The translations under genes and the position numbers were made by a program. Below, in pieces: positions 1-8,429 of a stretch of 64,000 nt of DNA. The DNA comes from Ponticaulis profundi (GTDB lineage: Bacteria > Pseudomonadota > Alphaproteobacteria > Caulobacterales > Hyphomonadaceae), in NCBI RefSeq assembly GCF_042659465.1, contig NZ_JBHSSW010000013.1:11902-75901 (forward strand), in the 5' to 3' direction. Numbering within the stretch: the stretch's first letter is position 1; each line of letters begins with the position of its first letter. The notes below the pieces were generated by a model. That model made no database searches and was not told where the DNA came from. It saw nothing but the letters and a program-made list of their open reading frames with translations.

Positions 1-179
1 TCTTCCGGCTTGGATGAACCACGTGGCGCTTTGTCAGGTGTGGGCGTGACCTCCTCGAAGAAGGAGATAGGATATTCCTTGCCCGTATAAGGCGAAACGA
101 TTGGATCCTTGTTCAGGTCGTAGAAGTTCTTTCCCGTTTCCGGGCAGGTCCGTTTCGTTCCAAGATCTTTTTTCGGCAC
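1..179 (-). CDS. TIGR02300 (FYDLN acid domain) protein, partial
   Basis: This is the N-terminal 59 codons of a protein that runs off the left edge. The reading frame begins at a GTG (177-179) preceded by a G-rich stretch that can serve as a ribosome binding site. The translation starts MPKKDLGTKRTCPETGKN and continues with FYDLNKDPIVSPYTGKEYP, the signature of the TIGR02300 family, small acidic proteins of unknown function found in Alphaproteobacteria. The paired Cys and the later PYTG look like half of a zinc-ribbon-like motif. Divergent placement beside aroA is the usual arrangement in this class. The acidic C-terminal tail lies outside the window. Confidence 0.85.
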   Translation of the reverse strand, partial: MPKKDLGTKRTCPETGKNFYDLNKDPIVSPYTGKEYPISFFEEVTPTPDKAPRGSSKPE

Positions 180-257
180 AGCGGCCCCCTTACACGATCA
201 GTCTTGTTTTATTTCGATTGGGGCGAGCGCTTGCCATGATCACCTCGCCCTGTCAAA

Positions 258-277
258 GCAGTTTTGTTACAAACTGC
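258..277. promoter_or_regulatory. 7-bp perfect inverted repeat upstream of aroA
   Basis: GCAGTTT, loop TGTTAC, AAACTGC, ending 14 bases before the aroA ATG. It could be a leader hairpin or an operator. No ribosome binding site of normal strength is visible between it and the start codon, so the hairpin may affect translation. Seen in sequence; function is a guess. Confidence 0.3.
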
Positions 278-291
278 AGGTCAAAATCAAT

Positions 292-1605
292 ATGGTGTGG
301 ATTTCAAATCCGGTTTCGCGTCTTTCAGGACGAATTTTACCCCCTGGCGATAAATCCTGCTCACATCGTGCACTGATGTTTGCCGCGCTTGCTTCCGGCC
401 GGTCTGTTATCTCCGGACTTCTGGAAGGCGATGACGTTCTGCGCACAGGTGAAGCCTGTCGGGCTTTGGGGGCAAACGTCAAGCAAATTGCGCCGTATAC
501 CTGGGAAGTAATCGGCACGGGCGGCTATTCCCAGCCAGACGACCGCATTGATTTTGGAAATTCCGGCACAGGCTCGCGTCTGATGATGGGGGCCATGGCG
601 GGCTTCCCGATCCGCGTTGACCTGACCGGCGATGAGAGCCTGCGCTCCCGCCCGATGGCACGCGTGCTCGACCCGCTCAAATCCATGGGCGCAGATGTCA
701 AAGGCGAAGACCCGGACCGCCTCCCCCTCACGCTGATCGGATCGTCTGACCTGCAGGCGATTGATTATACCCCACCTCATGCCTCCGCTCAGGTAAAGTC
801 AGCTATCCTGCTGGCTGGCCTGAACGCGAAGGGCACCACAATTGTCCGCGAGGCGCGCAAGACACGCGACCACACAGAACGCATGCTGGAAGGCTTTGGT
901 ATTGAACTGACGCAGGAAGCCGTGGGCGAGGGCCAGAACATTTCAATTGTCGGCGGCCAGTCTCTGACGCCTGTCGACTTTACCGTTCCCGGAGACCCCT
1001 CCTCTGCTGCCTTTCTGTTTGCAGCCGGCATGATTTCACCGGATGCTGACGTGACCATTGAAGGCATCATGACCAATCCAACCCGCGCGGGCCTTCTCAA
1101 ACTGGCCTATGACATGGCCGAACTTGAGGATCTGGAGCGTCACACGATTTCCGGCGAAGAAGTTGTGACCGTCCGGGTAACAGGCTCAGGACGCGTCAAA
1201 CGCGCCATTCCCGGTCAGGAACTCACCGCAGCGATGATTGACGAGTTCCCGATCTATGCGGTCCTCGCCGCCTTCGCAGAAGGCGAAACACGCATCACGG
1301 GCGCAGAAGAACTCCGCGTGAAGGAGTCCGATCGCATTACCGCTACAGTGAACATGCTGCGTGCCAATGGTGTGGAAGCAGACGAACTGCCGGATGGTTT
1401 TGTCATACAGGGCTGTAACGGAAAGGTGCCGGGCGGCGGCGTGGTCGACACCATGCACGATCACCGTATCGCCATGTCTGCTCTGATCATGGGCACCGCT
1501 TCGCAAGAACCTGTCGGCGTAGATGACATTGCCATGATCGCGACAAGCTATCCGGAGTTTTTCCAGCATATGCGAACACTGGGCGCTGATATTCGGGAAG
1601 CCTAA
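292..1605 (+). CDS. aroA: 3-phosphoshikimate 1-carboxyvinyltransferase (EPSP synthase)
   Basis: Sixth step of the shikimate pathway: transfers enolpyruvyl from PEP to shikimate-3-phosphate, in the cytoplasm. The protein has 437 residues, normal for the family. Visible motifs are PGDKSCSHR (residues 18-26, substrate binding lysine and arginine), FGNSGTGSRL (88-97) and LRVKESDRI near residue 340, followed by DHRIAMS. The sequence around residues 88-100 resembles the class II enzymes more than the E. coli type, yet it has Gly92 at the site where the Agrobacterium CP4 enzyme carries Ala. The ATG start gives the conserved N-terminus VWISNP; no good ribosome binding site precedes it. Confidence 0.95.
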   Translation: MVWISNPVSRLSGRILPPGDKSCSHRALMFAALASGRSVISGLLEGDDVLRTGEACRALGANVKQIAPYTWEVIGTGGYSQPDDRIDFGNSGTGSRLMMGAMAGFPIRVDLTGDESLRSRPMARVLDPLKSMGADVKGEDPDRLPLTLIGSSDLQAIDYTPPHASAQVKSAILLAGLNAKGTTIVREARKTRDHTERMLEGFGIELTQEAVGEGQNISIVGGQSLTPVDFTVPGDPSSAAFLFAAGMISPDADVTIEGIMTNPTRAGLLKLAYDMAELEDLERHTISGEEVVTVRVTGSGRVKRAIPGQELTAAMIDEFPIYAVLAAFAEGETRITGAEELRVKESDRITATVNMLRANGVEADELPDGFVIQGCNGKVPGGGVVDTMHDHRIAMSALIMGTASQEPVGVDDIAMIATSYPEFFQHMRTLGADIREA

Positions 1606-1672
1606 ACACTCCTGACAGTATGGTGTCAGCAGCCTCCTGATAGCGGAAAGATCCTAAAGAAGGAGGAATGAC

Positions 1673-2263
1673 GTGCTGACACTTTATCATGCACCGAATA
1701 GTCGCTCGACACGTGTCGTTGCGCTGGTTCACGCTATGGGCAAGCTGGACGAAATCGATATCAGAACGGTCACCATATCCCGTCAGCAGGGAAACGACCT
1801 TCCCGACGACACAAACCCGCACCCGGAGAAGAAAGTACCGCTTCTGGTACATAATGGAGAGATGATCCGCGAATCCTCCGCGATCATGCTGTATCTGACC
1901 GACCATTTCAAAAGCCCGTTAGGGCCTCAGATTGGCGAAACCGGTCGCGGGGAATATCTGAGCTGGCTGTCTTACTATAGCGGCGTCATAGAGCCGGTGA
2001 TCGTCGGCAACTTCATGAACGTTCAGGGCAACCCCGTTTTCGTTTCAACCTTTCGAGGGCTGGATGAGATCCACGCATCTATCGAACGCGGATTATCACG
2101 CGGGCCGTGGATCATGGGCGATGGCTTCAGCGCAGCTGACCTACTGATATCGTCCCCTTATCTTTGGGCCCCTCACCTGCTTCCGGAAAATCCGATCATC
2201 AGGGATTGGGTAAAGCGGTGCCAGGAACATCCGAGCATGGTCTGGGCCGGGCAATACACCTAA
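1673..2263 (+). CDS. Glutathione S-transferase family protein
   Basis: A 196-residue protein with an N-terminal thioredoxin-like domain (LYHAPNSRSTRV at residues 4-15, then KKVPLLVHNGEMIRESSAIM at about 53-72, containing the cis-proline VP and the ES pair that binds the gamma-glutamyl part of glutathione) and a helical C-terminal half. The start is GTG: a strong AAGGAGG lies 7 bases upstream, while the nearby ATG at 1668 runs at once into a stop. It sits between aroA and cmk in the same direction and may be co-transcribed, but the substrate cannot be read from the sequence. The serine in the first motif is a candidate catalytic residue. Confidence 0.85.
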   Translation: MLTLYHAPNSRSTRVVALVHAMGKLDEIDIRTVTISRQQGNDLPDDTNPHPEKKVPLLVHNGEMIRESSAIMLYLTDHFKSPLGPQIGETGRGEYLSWLSYYSGVIEPVIVGNFMNVQGNPVFVSTFRGLDEIHASIERGLSRGPWIMGDGFSAADLLISSPYLWAPHLLPENPIIRDWVKRCQEHPSMVWAGQYT

Positions 2264-2418
2264 CCAATAGCTCGCTTCGAAAAAGAACGTCATATGCTGT
2301 GCGCAGGTTTGCAGTTCATTCCGTAAGCGAATATGCACACCATACTTAGCTTGTGATCTTACCGGTCACGCGGAATGCTGCAGCATTTGCAGCTTTGCAG
2401 AAGGCCTTCGTGCAGCAC

Positions 2419-3075
2419 ATGACGGATATGCCCAACCTTATCATCGCCATTGATGGCACCCTTGCCTCCGGCAAAGGCACACTCGCGCGCTTTCTCTCGA
2501 GCGAATATGAACTGCCTCATCTCGATACTGGTCTTCTTTATCGTGCGCTGGCAGCGCTCGCCCTGAAAACATCCGTCGCTCTGGATGATGAAGACGCACT
2601 GGCAGACAAGGCAGAAACGCTCAATCTCGCCGAATTTGACGAAGCCGATCTGCGAACAGCTGAGGTCGGCCAGGCGGCATCGAAAGTTGCCGCCTATCCG
2701 AAGGTTCGCAAGGCGCTCTTTGAGCTTCAGCGCGAATTCGCGTTTCAGGATGGCGGCGCCGTTCTGGACGGACGTGACATTGGCACTGTGGTTTGCCCGG
2801 AAGCCCACGTCAAAATCTGGGTTGATGCCGATATCCGTACACGTGCCGAGCGCCGGGTTGCAGAACTGAACGCCAAGGGTGATCCAATCACCGTTGATGA
2901 AATGCTCGAGCAGCTGGAAGAGCGGGACAAAAGAGACCGCACGCGCGACGTCGCGCCAATGCGCCCGGCAGACGATGCCCACTTGCTAGATACGTCACAT
3001 TTGTCTATAGACGCGGCCAAGGAAGAGGCCCGACACATAGTCGACCGTGTCAGGGCTAGCCTTTCGCGTTCTTAG
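2419..3075 (+). CDS. cmk: Cytidylate kinase
   Basis: Phosphorylates CMP and dCMP with ATP. The frame is open from 2353, but I place the start at the ATG at 2419 because the family begins a few residues before the P-loop; this gives 218 residues, the usual size. The P-loop reads IDGTLASGKGTLA, where most family members have a proline and alanine after the first glycine. LDTGLLYRA (substrate binding), GRDIGTVV and RAERR/RDKRD (lid region) are all present. The arrangement aroA-cmk-rpsA is conserved in Proteobacteria. Confidence 0.93.
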   Translation: MTDMPNLIIAIDGTLASGKGTLARFLSSEYELPHLDTGLLYRALAALALKTSVALDDEDALADKAETLNLAEFDEADLRTAEVGQAASKVAAYPKVRKALFELQREFAFQDGGAVLDGRDIGTVVCPEAHVKIWVDADIRTRAERRVAELNAKGDPITVDEMLEQLEERDKRDRTRDVAPMRPADDAHLLDTSHLSIDAAKEEARHIVDRVRASLSRS

Positions 3076-3215
3076 AACACGCCTCGGCATGCTCTGAAAT
3101 CCCAAAACGCGGACCACAGGTCGACGACATCTTGAACCATGTAGACGCCGCATGGTGCGGCAATGACCGTCGGAAACAACCGGCCGGCCAACATTGAATG
3201 ATTTTTGGAGTCTGA

Positions 3216-4901
3216 ATGTCTACTGCTGAATCTCTCAACCCTACCCGCGACGATTTCGCGGCCATGTTCGATGCCAGCTTCGCTGGCAGCCAAATGCAAG
3301 AAGGACGCGTTATTCCTGCGACTGTCGTCTCAGTCGAAAACGACGCCGTCATCGTTGACGTTGGTCTGAAAACCGAAGGCCGCATCCCTCTCAAAGAATT
3401 CTACCAGGACACAACGAAGCCAGAAGTTGGCCAACTCGTTGAAGTTTACCTGGAGCGCATCGAAAACGCGCTCGGTGAAGCTGTTCTGTCGCGCGACAAA
3501 GCACGCCGCGAAGAAGCCTGGACCCGCCTCGAAAAACTCCACGCCAAAGAAGAGCCTGCAGACGGCGCCATTGTTGGCCGCGTCAAAGGTGGCTTCACGG
3601 TTGATCTGGGCGGCGTCAACGCCTTCCTCCCAGGTTCTCAGGTTGATATCCGTCCAATCCGTGACGTCGGCCCGCTGATGAACCAGGTTCAACCGTTCGC
3701 GATCCTGAAAATGGACCGTCCACGCGGCAACATCGTTGTGTCTCGTCGTGCCGTTCTCGAAGAGAGCCGCGCAGAGCAACGCGCTGAGATCGTCGGCGAA
3801 CTGGCTGAAGGTGACGTTCGCGAAGGCGTCGTCAAGAACATCACCGATTACGGTGCGTTCGTTGACCTCGGCGGCATTGACGGCCTCCTCCACGTCACAG
3901 ACATGTCCTGGAAGCGTATTTCGCACCCAAGCCAGGTCGTTGCTGTTGGCGAAACCGTCAAGGTTCAGATCGTCAAGATCAACCCAGACACGCAACGTAT
4001 CTCTCTCGGCATGAAGCAACTCATGTCGGACCCATGGGATGGTGTTGAAGCGAAATACCCTGTTGGCGCACGCTACACAGGCCGCATCACGAACATCACT
4101 GACTACGGCGCATTCGTTGAGCTCGAAGACGGTGTTGAAGGCCTCATCCACGTTTCAGAAATGTCCTGGACGAAGAAAAACCTGCACCCAGGCAAAATCG
4201 TCTCCACATCTCAGGAAGTGGACGTCATGGTCCTCGACGTGGATTCCGAGAAGCGTCGCATCTCGCTCGGCCTCAAGCAGTGCCTCGACAACCCTTGGGA
4301 AGCGTTCATCGCTGAAAACCCAACTGGCAGCGAGATCGAAGGCGAAGTTCGCGGCATCACCGAATTCGGTATGTTCGTTGGCCTCGGCCCGGAACTCGAC
4401 GGCATGGTTCACATCAACGACATCGACTGGAACCGTCCAGGCGAAGAAGCAATCGAAGACTATAACAAGGGCGACACCGTCAAAGTTAAGGTCCTCGAAG
4501 TGGACGTCGACAAAGAACGTATCTCTCTCGGCATCAAGCAGCTTGGCGACGACCCGATGACGGGTAGCGACATCCGCAAAGGCTCTACAGTTACCTGTAC
4601 GGTTACGGAAGTTGCTTCTGGCGGTATCGAAGTCGAATTCGGTGACGGCCTCAAATCCTTCATCCGTCGTTCTGACCTTTCCCGCGATCGTTCCGAGCAA
4701 CGCCCAGAGCGTTTCGCCGTTGGCGACTCGCTGGACGCAAAAGTCACAAACTTCGACCGCGCAAGCCGTCGTGTGTCTCTGTCCATCAAGGCGCTCGAAA
4801 TCGAGGAAGAAAAAGAAGCAGTCGCACAGTACGGCTCAGCTGACTCCGGCGCGTCTCTCGGCGACATCCTCGGCGCAGCTCTGAAGCAAGGCGACGAGTA
4901 A
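3216..4901 (+). CDS. rpsA: 30S ribosomal protein S1
   Basis: A 561-residue protein made of six S1 RNA-binding repeats, seen from recurring units such as ITDYGAFVDLGGIDGLLHVTD and ITNITDYGAFVELEDGVEGL, each followed by an RISLGxKQ segment. S1 brings mRNA to the 30S subunit and helps unfold structured leaders. The ATG is preceded by TTGGAG at a normal distance. Codon use is strongly biased (GTT, CGT, CTC, ATC), as expected for a highly expressed gene. The 140-base leader holds a GCCGCA-TGG-TGCGGC hairpin near 3147-3161, which might take part in autoregulation; that part is inference. Confidence 0.97.
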   Translation: MSTAESLNPTRDDFAAMFDASFAGSQMQEGRVIPATVVSVENDAVIVDVGLKTEGRIPLKEFYQDTTKPEVGQLVEVYLERIENALGEAVLSRDKARREEAWTRLEKLHAKEEPADGAIVGRVKGGFTVDLGGVNAFLPGSQVDIRPIRDVGPLMNQVQPFAILKMDRPRGNIVVSRRAVLEESRAEQRAEIVGELAEGDVREGVVKNITDYGAFVDLGGIDGLLHVTDMSWKRISHPSQVVAVGETVKVQIVKINPDTQRISLGMKQLMSDPWDGVEAKYPVGARYTGRITNITDYGAFVELEDGVEGLIHVSEMSWTKKNLHPGKIVSTSQEVDVMVLDVDSEKRRISLGLKQCLDNPWEAFIAENPTGSEIEGEVRGITEFGMFVGLGPELDGMVHINDIDWNRPGEEAIEDYNKGDTVKVKVLEVDVDKERISLGIKQLGDDPMTGSDIRKGSTVTCTVTEVASGGIEVEFGDGLKSFIRRSDLSRDRSEQRPERFAVGDSLDAKVTNFDRASRRVSLSIKALEIEEEKEAVAQYGSADSGASLGDILGAALKQGDE

Positions 4902-4962
4902 ACGCACATAGTCTTCTCAACGTGTGATCGATTTCGATCATTCTGAAGAAAAGTACCTTCTG

Positions 4963-4994
4963 TTCGCGGCAAAGTCCTTTGGCTTTGCCGCGAA
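4963..4994. terminator. 12-bp perfect hairpin between rpsA and ihfB
   Basis: TTCGCGGCAAAG (4963-4974), 8-base loop, CTTTGCCGCGAA (4983-4994). It ends 19 bases before the ihfB ATG. There is only a short T run after it (ATCGTTT), so it may act as an attenuator, an mRNA 3'-end stabiliser for rpsA, or a control element over ihfB translation, rather than as a full intrinsic terminator. The stem is certain; the role is inferred. Confidence 0.6.
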
Positions 4995-5013
4995 ATCGTT
5001 TATGGTCTCAGAT

Positions 5014-5313
5014 ATGCTGAGATCAGAACTCGTTCAGAAACTTGCAGACGAAAACACGCACCTGCGTCCTCATGACCTGGAGCGCGTGGTCGATGTCATT
5101 CTGGATGAGATCGCAACAGCACTCGAAAGCGGCAATCGCGTCGAACTGCGGGGCTTTGGCGCCTTTTCTGTTCGCAAACGTGATGCGCGCGTGGGTCGCA
5201 ATCCGCGGACAGGTGAGTCTGTCGAGGTTGAAGAAAAATATGTCCCGTTCTTCAAAGCCGGCAAGGAATTGCGCGCGCGCCTGAACGACGGCATCGACCC
5301 GGAAGACCGGTAA
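5014..5313 (+). CDS. ihfB: Integration host factor subunit beta
   Basis: DNA-bending protein of the HU/IHF family. The frame is open from 4924, but the family begins M(I/L)RSELVQKLA, which matches the ATG at 5014 and yields 99 residues. GFGAFSVRKRDARVGRNPRTGE contains the beta-arm, whose proline in RNPRTG intercalates between base pairs. It follows rpsA, the common order in Proteobacteria. The start is close behind a 12-bp hairpin, so translation may be linked to folding of the rpsA 3' end. Confidence 0.93.
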   Translation: MLRSELVQKLADENTHLRPHDLERVVDVILDEIATALESGNRVELRGFGAFSVRKRDARVGRNPRTGESVEVEEKYVPFFKAGKELRARLNDGIDPEDR

Positions 5314-5438
5314 ATTCGGCAAAACCCTACATAATCGATGAGATTAGCGCCCGGTTCCCGCGGCAAATCATAAAGATTTTCAATGCTGCGAACTTAGCGA
5401 ATTAGGAAACCTGTGCCCGAATTGCGCATTTTATCGGC

Positions 5439-6212
5439 ATGGATAAGAACTATCATAGCTTTGACGATCAGCCGTGTCTGGAGACCAACACCTGTCTTGG
5501 TGCCAAGCTTTTAAGGCTTGCGCCCATTAACAACAGACAGGAAGCCCTTCTGGCGCGCCTGGAAGAAAACGTGACATCTGTACCGGCTGGCACCCTCCTC
5601 CTCAATGAGGGCGAGCCTGTGCGCGATCTGATCATCCTGAATGAAGGCTGGGTCAGCTGTCGCAAGCAATTGCCAGACGGGCGCATGAGCATCTCCCAGA
5701 TCCTTCACCCAGGAGACATCGTAGGCTTTGAAAATCTTGCCTTCAAACAGGTCAAAAATAACTGCCTTGCGGAAAGCAATCTCAAGGTCTGCCGTTTTCC
5801 GCGCGAACACCTGAATAACGTGTTCAATGAAAGCCCGCGTATTTCGGCACTCATGATGGCACTCGGCGCGATTGAACAGGCGATCATCTCTGATCGGGTC
5901 ATGATCAGTCGCCGCAATGACGGCGAAGCGCGCCTGGCGCTCTTCCTGCTGCAGACGCTTGCACGCCTGCGCCTGATGAATGATCAGATCTATGATCAGT
6001 TTCACTGCCCGCTGCGCCAGCAGCAGATTGGTGATGCAACTGGCCTAACGAGTGTTCATGTCAGCCGTACGCTTGGTCGACTGGAAGACCGTGGATTGCT
6101 CGCACGCCGTGGTCAGTTCATCCGCATTCTGGATGAGAAAAAGCTTGCTGAACTCGTCGATTTCAACGACCGATACCAGCAGCTCGATTTCAGCTGGCTG
6201 CCTGAAGATTGA
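5439..6212 (+). CDS. Crp/Fnr family transcriptional regulator
   Basis: A 257-residue protein with an N-terminal cyclic-nucleotide-binding-like beta barrel (about residues 30-150; VPAGTLLLNEGEP, LHPGDIVGFENLAF) and a C-terminal winged helix (about 170-240), including QQQIGDATGLTSVHVSRTL as recognition helix region. The few cysteines (13, 19, 74, 105, 118, 190) are not arranged as the four-cysteine Fe-S cluster of Fnr, and the arginine-rich cAMP pocket of Crp is not obvious, so the effector is unknown. This type is common in Caulobacterales and Rhizobiales. It stands alone, with 125 bases upstream and 183 downstream. Confidence 0.85.
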   Translation: MDKNYHSFDDQPCLETNTCLGAKLLRLAPINNRQEALLARLEENVTSVPAGTLLLNEGEPVRDLIILNEGWVSCRKQLPDGRMSISQILHPGDIVGFENLAFKQVKNNCLAESNLKVCRFPREHLNNVFNESPRISALMMALGAIEQAIISDRVMISRRNDGEARLALFLLQTLARLRLMNDQIYDQFHCPLRQQQIGDATGLTSVHVSRTLGRLEDRGLLARRGQFIRILDEKKLAELVDFNDRYQQLDFSWLPED

Positions 6213-6395
6213 ATGCTTTCAACGCTTTAGTGCTTGTAACTGCATTAATACTGAGGAAAAAACATAAGTTTTAATCTCAGTTAATTACGGGCGGATGTTT
6301 TAACGATACTTTGGCGACAGACCTTCAGGCGTCTAAGTCCTGAACATTCTTCCTATACTGGGGAGAGTGTCCAACGCCCGCGAGTTCGTATCTCT

Positions 6396-6779
6396 ATGTC
6401 GAATCAATTGAAGGGCAATGTCCTGATTGTTGAGGACAACCTAGTCATTGCGCTTGATGCTCAGGAAATGCTTCTTGAGCTTGGCGCACAAAGTGTTCAC
6501 CTTGCCAGTTCGAATGCCGAAGCGCTCGAAATTCTCGATCGCCACGGTATTCAATACGCCATGCTGGATATCCGTCTGGGGGATGGCACCAGCGAAGACA
6601 TTGCTGCACGTCTCACAGACCAGCATATTCCGTTTCTTTTCGCATCCGGTTTTGAAACTCTGAGCAAACTCAGAGACCGCTACCCAAGTGCCGAAGCGAT
6701 TGAAAAGCCTTTTACCCGCGACGCACTCGAAGGCGCATTGCTGCGGCTTTTTCCAGATGCCAATGATGTAAAAGCCTGA
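6396..6779 (+). CDS. Single-domain response regulator (FATGUY-like)
   Basis: A 127-residue receiver domain with no output domain. Acidic residues at 13-14 (VEDN), the phospho-acceptor Asp58 in MLDIRLGDG, and Lys104 in EKPF complete the active site. The segment IPFLFASGF (78-86) fits the FAT GUY type of response regulator known from Alphaproteobacteria, which often works with HWE or HisKA_2 kinases and in phosphorelays of the general stress response. It points toward the two-component operon on the opposite strand and may connect to it, but this is inference from position only. Confidence 0.85.
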   Translation: MSNQLKGNVLIVEDNLVIALDAQEMLLELGAQSVHLASSNAEALEILDRHGIQYAMLDIRLGDGTSEDIAARLTDQHIPFLFASGFETLSKLRDRYPSAEAIEKPFTRDALEGALLRLFPDANDVKA

Positions 6780-6787
6780 GCGGTGAT

Positions 6788-6808
6788 GCGGCCCTAAACG
6801 TGGGCCGC
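6788..6808. terminator. Convergent hairpin between two response regulator genes
   Basis: GCGGCCC, loop of 7, GGGCCGC. It lies in the 14-base gap and runs into the stop region of the minus-strand gene. There is no T tract, so the hairpin may simply block 3' exonucleases from both sides. Confidence 0.4.
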
Positions 6809-7603
6809 AATCACTTCGTTCACGTCAGCCTCTTTTGCCGTATCCAGTGAAATCACCTGATTGAAAGAGCTCCAATGGCCCATATCCTGAGCGGCCTTGG
6901 AGTCTTCGATCACCAGGTATTTCGGCACATTCGTTGATCCGAACAGCTCGCTTTGTTTCAGAGCATCGCTCGCCGAGACGTCGTTCGTATGCTGCGAAAT
7001 GAAGATCGAGGAATAGGCTTTCTCACGCAGATAGGAATCCAGCTTGGAGCCGCGATGATGCAGCACAAAGGGAACGCCGAGTTTCTTCAGTGCATTCTCG
7101 ATTGCATCCAGCTCCAGCCATTCCTGCGCCACGATCAGAGCGGGCTTCACCCTGCGTTCCTGTTCAGGGCGGGACATGAACGAGTTATAGAGCTTCAGCA
7201 TCTGCTCTTCTTTCTCGATCGTCATGCGCTCCACTTCACGCAGGCGCGCTTCAATCGTCGCCAGCAGAAACTCGAAATCAATCGGCTTCGTCACATAATC
7301 ATCCACGCCAAGCTTCTTGCCCTGAATGATGTGGCGCCGGTCAGCCAACGCGCTGAGAAAAACGATCGGCGTTGATCGAAACGCTTTCATGTTGCGCAGG
7401 TTTTCGAGCATGCCATAGCCGTCCAGCTCCGGCATGGTGATGTCTGAAAGAACGAGCTGCGGCTTGAAGCGCTGGATCATCTCCAGCCCTTCCCGGCCGT
7501 TCGCCGCGGTATCGACCTCATAGCCTTCGTCTTCCAGCTCTTCGACAATCAGTTCGCGGATCTCAAGTTCGTCTTCAATAACAGCAATACGAGCAGACAT
7601 CAT
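6794..7603 (-). CDS. Response regulator with a second, receiver-like C-terminal domain
   Basis: A 269-residue protein. Residues 1-125 form a complete receiver (VIEDE, Asp54 in LSDITMPELDG, Lys near 107 in VTKPIDF). After a helical linker (125-155), residues 155-265 alternate strand-like and helix-like segments (PALIVAQEW, SSIFISQHTND, PKYLVIEDS), suggesting a degenerate second receiver with no phospho-acceptor Asp. No DNA-binding domain is visible. A strong AGGAG precedes the start, which consists of two ATGs in a row. It is the last gene of a kinase / degenerate kinase / regulator operon, 6 bases after its neighbour. Confidence 0.85.
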   Translation of the reverse strand: MMSARIAVIEDELEIRELIVEELEDEGYEVDTAANGREGLEMIQRFKPQLVLSDITMPELDGYGMLENLRNMKAFRSTPIVFLSALADRRHIIQGKKLGVDDYVTKPIDFEFLLATIEARLREVERMTIEKEEQMLKLYNSFMSRPEQERRVKPALIVAQEWLELDAIENALKKLGVPFVLHHRGSKLDSYLREKAYSSIFISQHTNDVSASDALKQSELFGSTNVPKYLVIEDSKAAQDMGHWSSFNQVISLDTAKEADVNEVIAAHV

Positions 7604-7609
7604 CGTCTC

Positions 7610-8422
7610 CTAGTTTTCTTTATTCTGTTCTGGGAGTGGTCGGATCAAGGCCGGGCCAGACGTTTCGGAAAGCGTCTCTATGGGCAGATGGATTTCAAAT
7701 TCCACCCGATCATTGTCCATATCGACATCGAGTTCCCCCCCGTATTGCTCAATGAGCAAACGGATAATCTTCAGCTCTGTCCCCTGGCAGAGCATGTTCA
7801 GGCGCGCCTTGTCCTCTTCTGCGAGGACATTGGAGAGTTCACTCACATCGACAAGCGACCTCGCCTCAAAGACGGCCTTCAGCGACAGCGAAACGTCATG
7901 ACCATCCGACCAGGTGAGAAAGTCCAGTCGGCCGTGGTTCTTGACGATATCCGCGCCGATCGTGAACAGCTTGTCGAGCACCAGTTCCACAAGGCGCCGG
8001 TCAGTGACCTGCAGCGGCTCGCTTTCCTCCGACCAGGACACGAAGTTCAGATGCGGATTGGCATCCTTATACTCTTCAATCAGCTTCGCCGTGACTTCGC
8101 TGAGTTCAGACGTAGCCGGCGGGCGGTCCTGCACACAGGAGGCCAGCTCGGACATTTCAATCGAGCGCTCAACAATCCCGACCATCTTTTCAACCGTCGC
8201 ACGGATCGTGTGCACGCGTTCGCGGACTTCATCCGGTGACATGGTTTCCGCGCGGCGTGCCAGGCGACGGGCTGTGCCGTCAATCACGGTCAAAGGCGTT
8301 CGGAAGGAATGACGCGTATCGAAGGACAAACGGTCACGAAGAAACTTCAGCTCTTCGGCGGCCGTATGCGCAGCGTCCAGAATTGGTATGACGCTCTCTT
8401 TGGTTTCCGGTTTGGTATTCAT
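7610..8422 (-). CDS. Degenerate histidine kinase: DHp domain kept, ATPase boxes lost
   Basis: A 270-residue soluble protein. The H-box is intact (RHSFRTPLTVIDG, His38) and the following helix (SPDEVRERVHTIRATV) closely matches the same part of the upstream full kinase, so the two are paralogues. The C-terminal half aligns with a kinase ATPase domain in length, but the N-box position reads VLDKLFTIGADIV with no asparagine, and no DxGxG or GxGxG loops are seen. It could be a histidine phosphotransferase of the ChpT kind or a regulator that pairs with the active kinase. I chose the ATG at 8422 (GAGGGA before it) over the one at 8440 inside the upstream gene. Confidence 0.8.
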   Translation of the reverse strand: MNTKPETKESVIPILDAAHTAAEELKFLRDRLSFDTRHSFRTPLTVIDGTARRLARRAETMSPDEVRERVHTIRATVEKMVGIVERSIEMSELASCVQDRPPATSELSEVTAKLIEEYKDANPHLNFVSWSEESEPLQVTDRRLVELVLDKLFTIGADIVKNHGRLDFLTWSDGHDVSLSLKAVFEARSLVDVSELSNVLAEEDKARLNMLCQGTELKIIRLLIEQYGGELDVDMDNDRVEFEIHLPIETLSETSGPALIRPLPEQNKEN

Positions 8423-8429
8423 CTTTCCC

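Noticed and set aside
3330..4151. 273-residue open frame antisense to rpsA
   Set aside because: Reflects the biased codons of rpsA; repeats in it mirror the S1 repeats.
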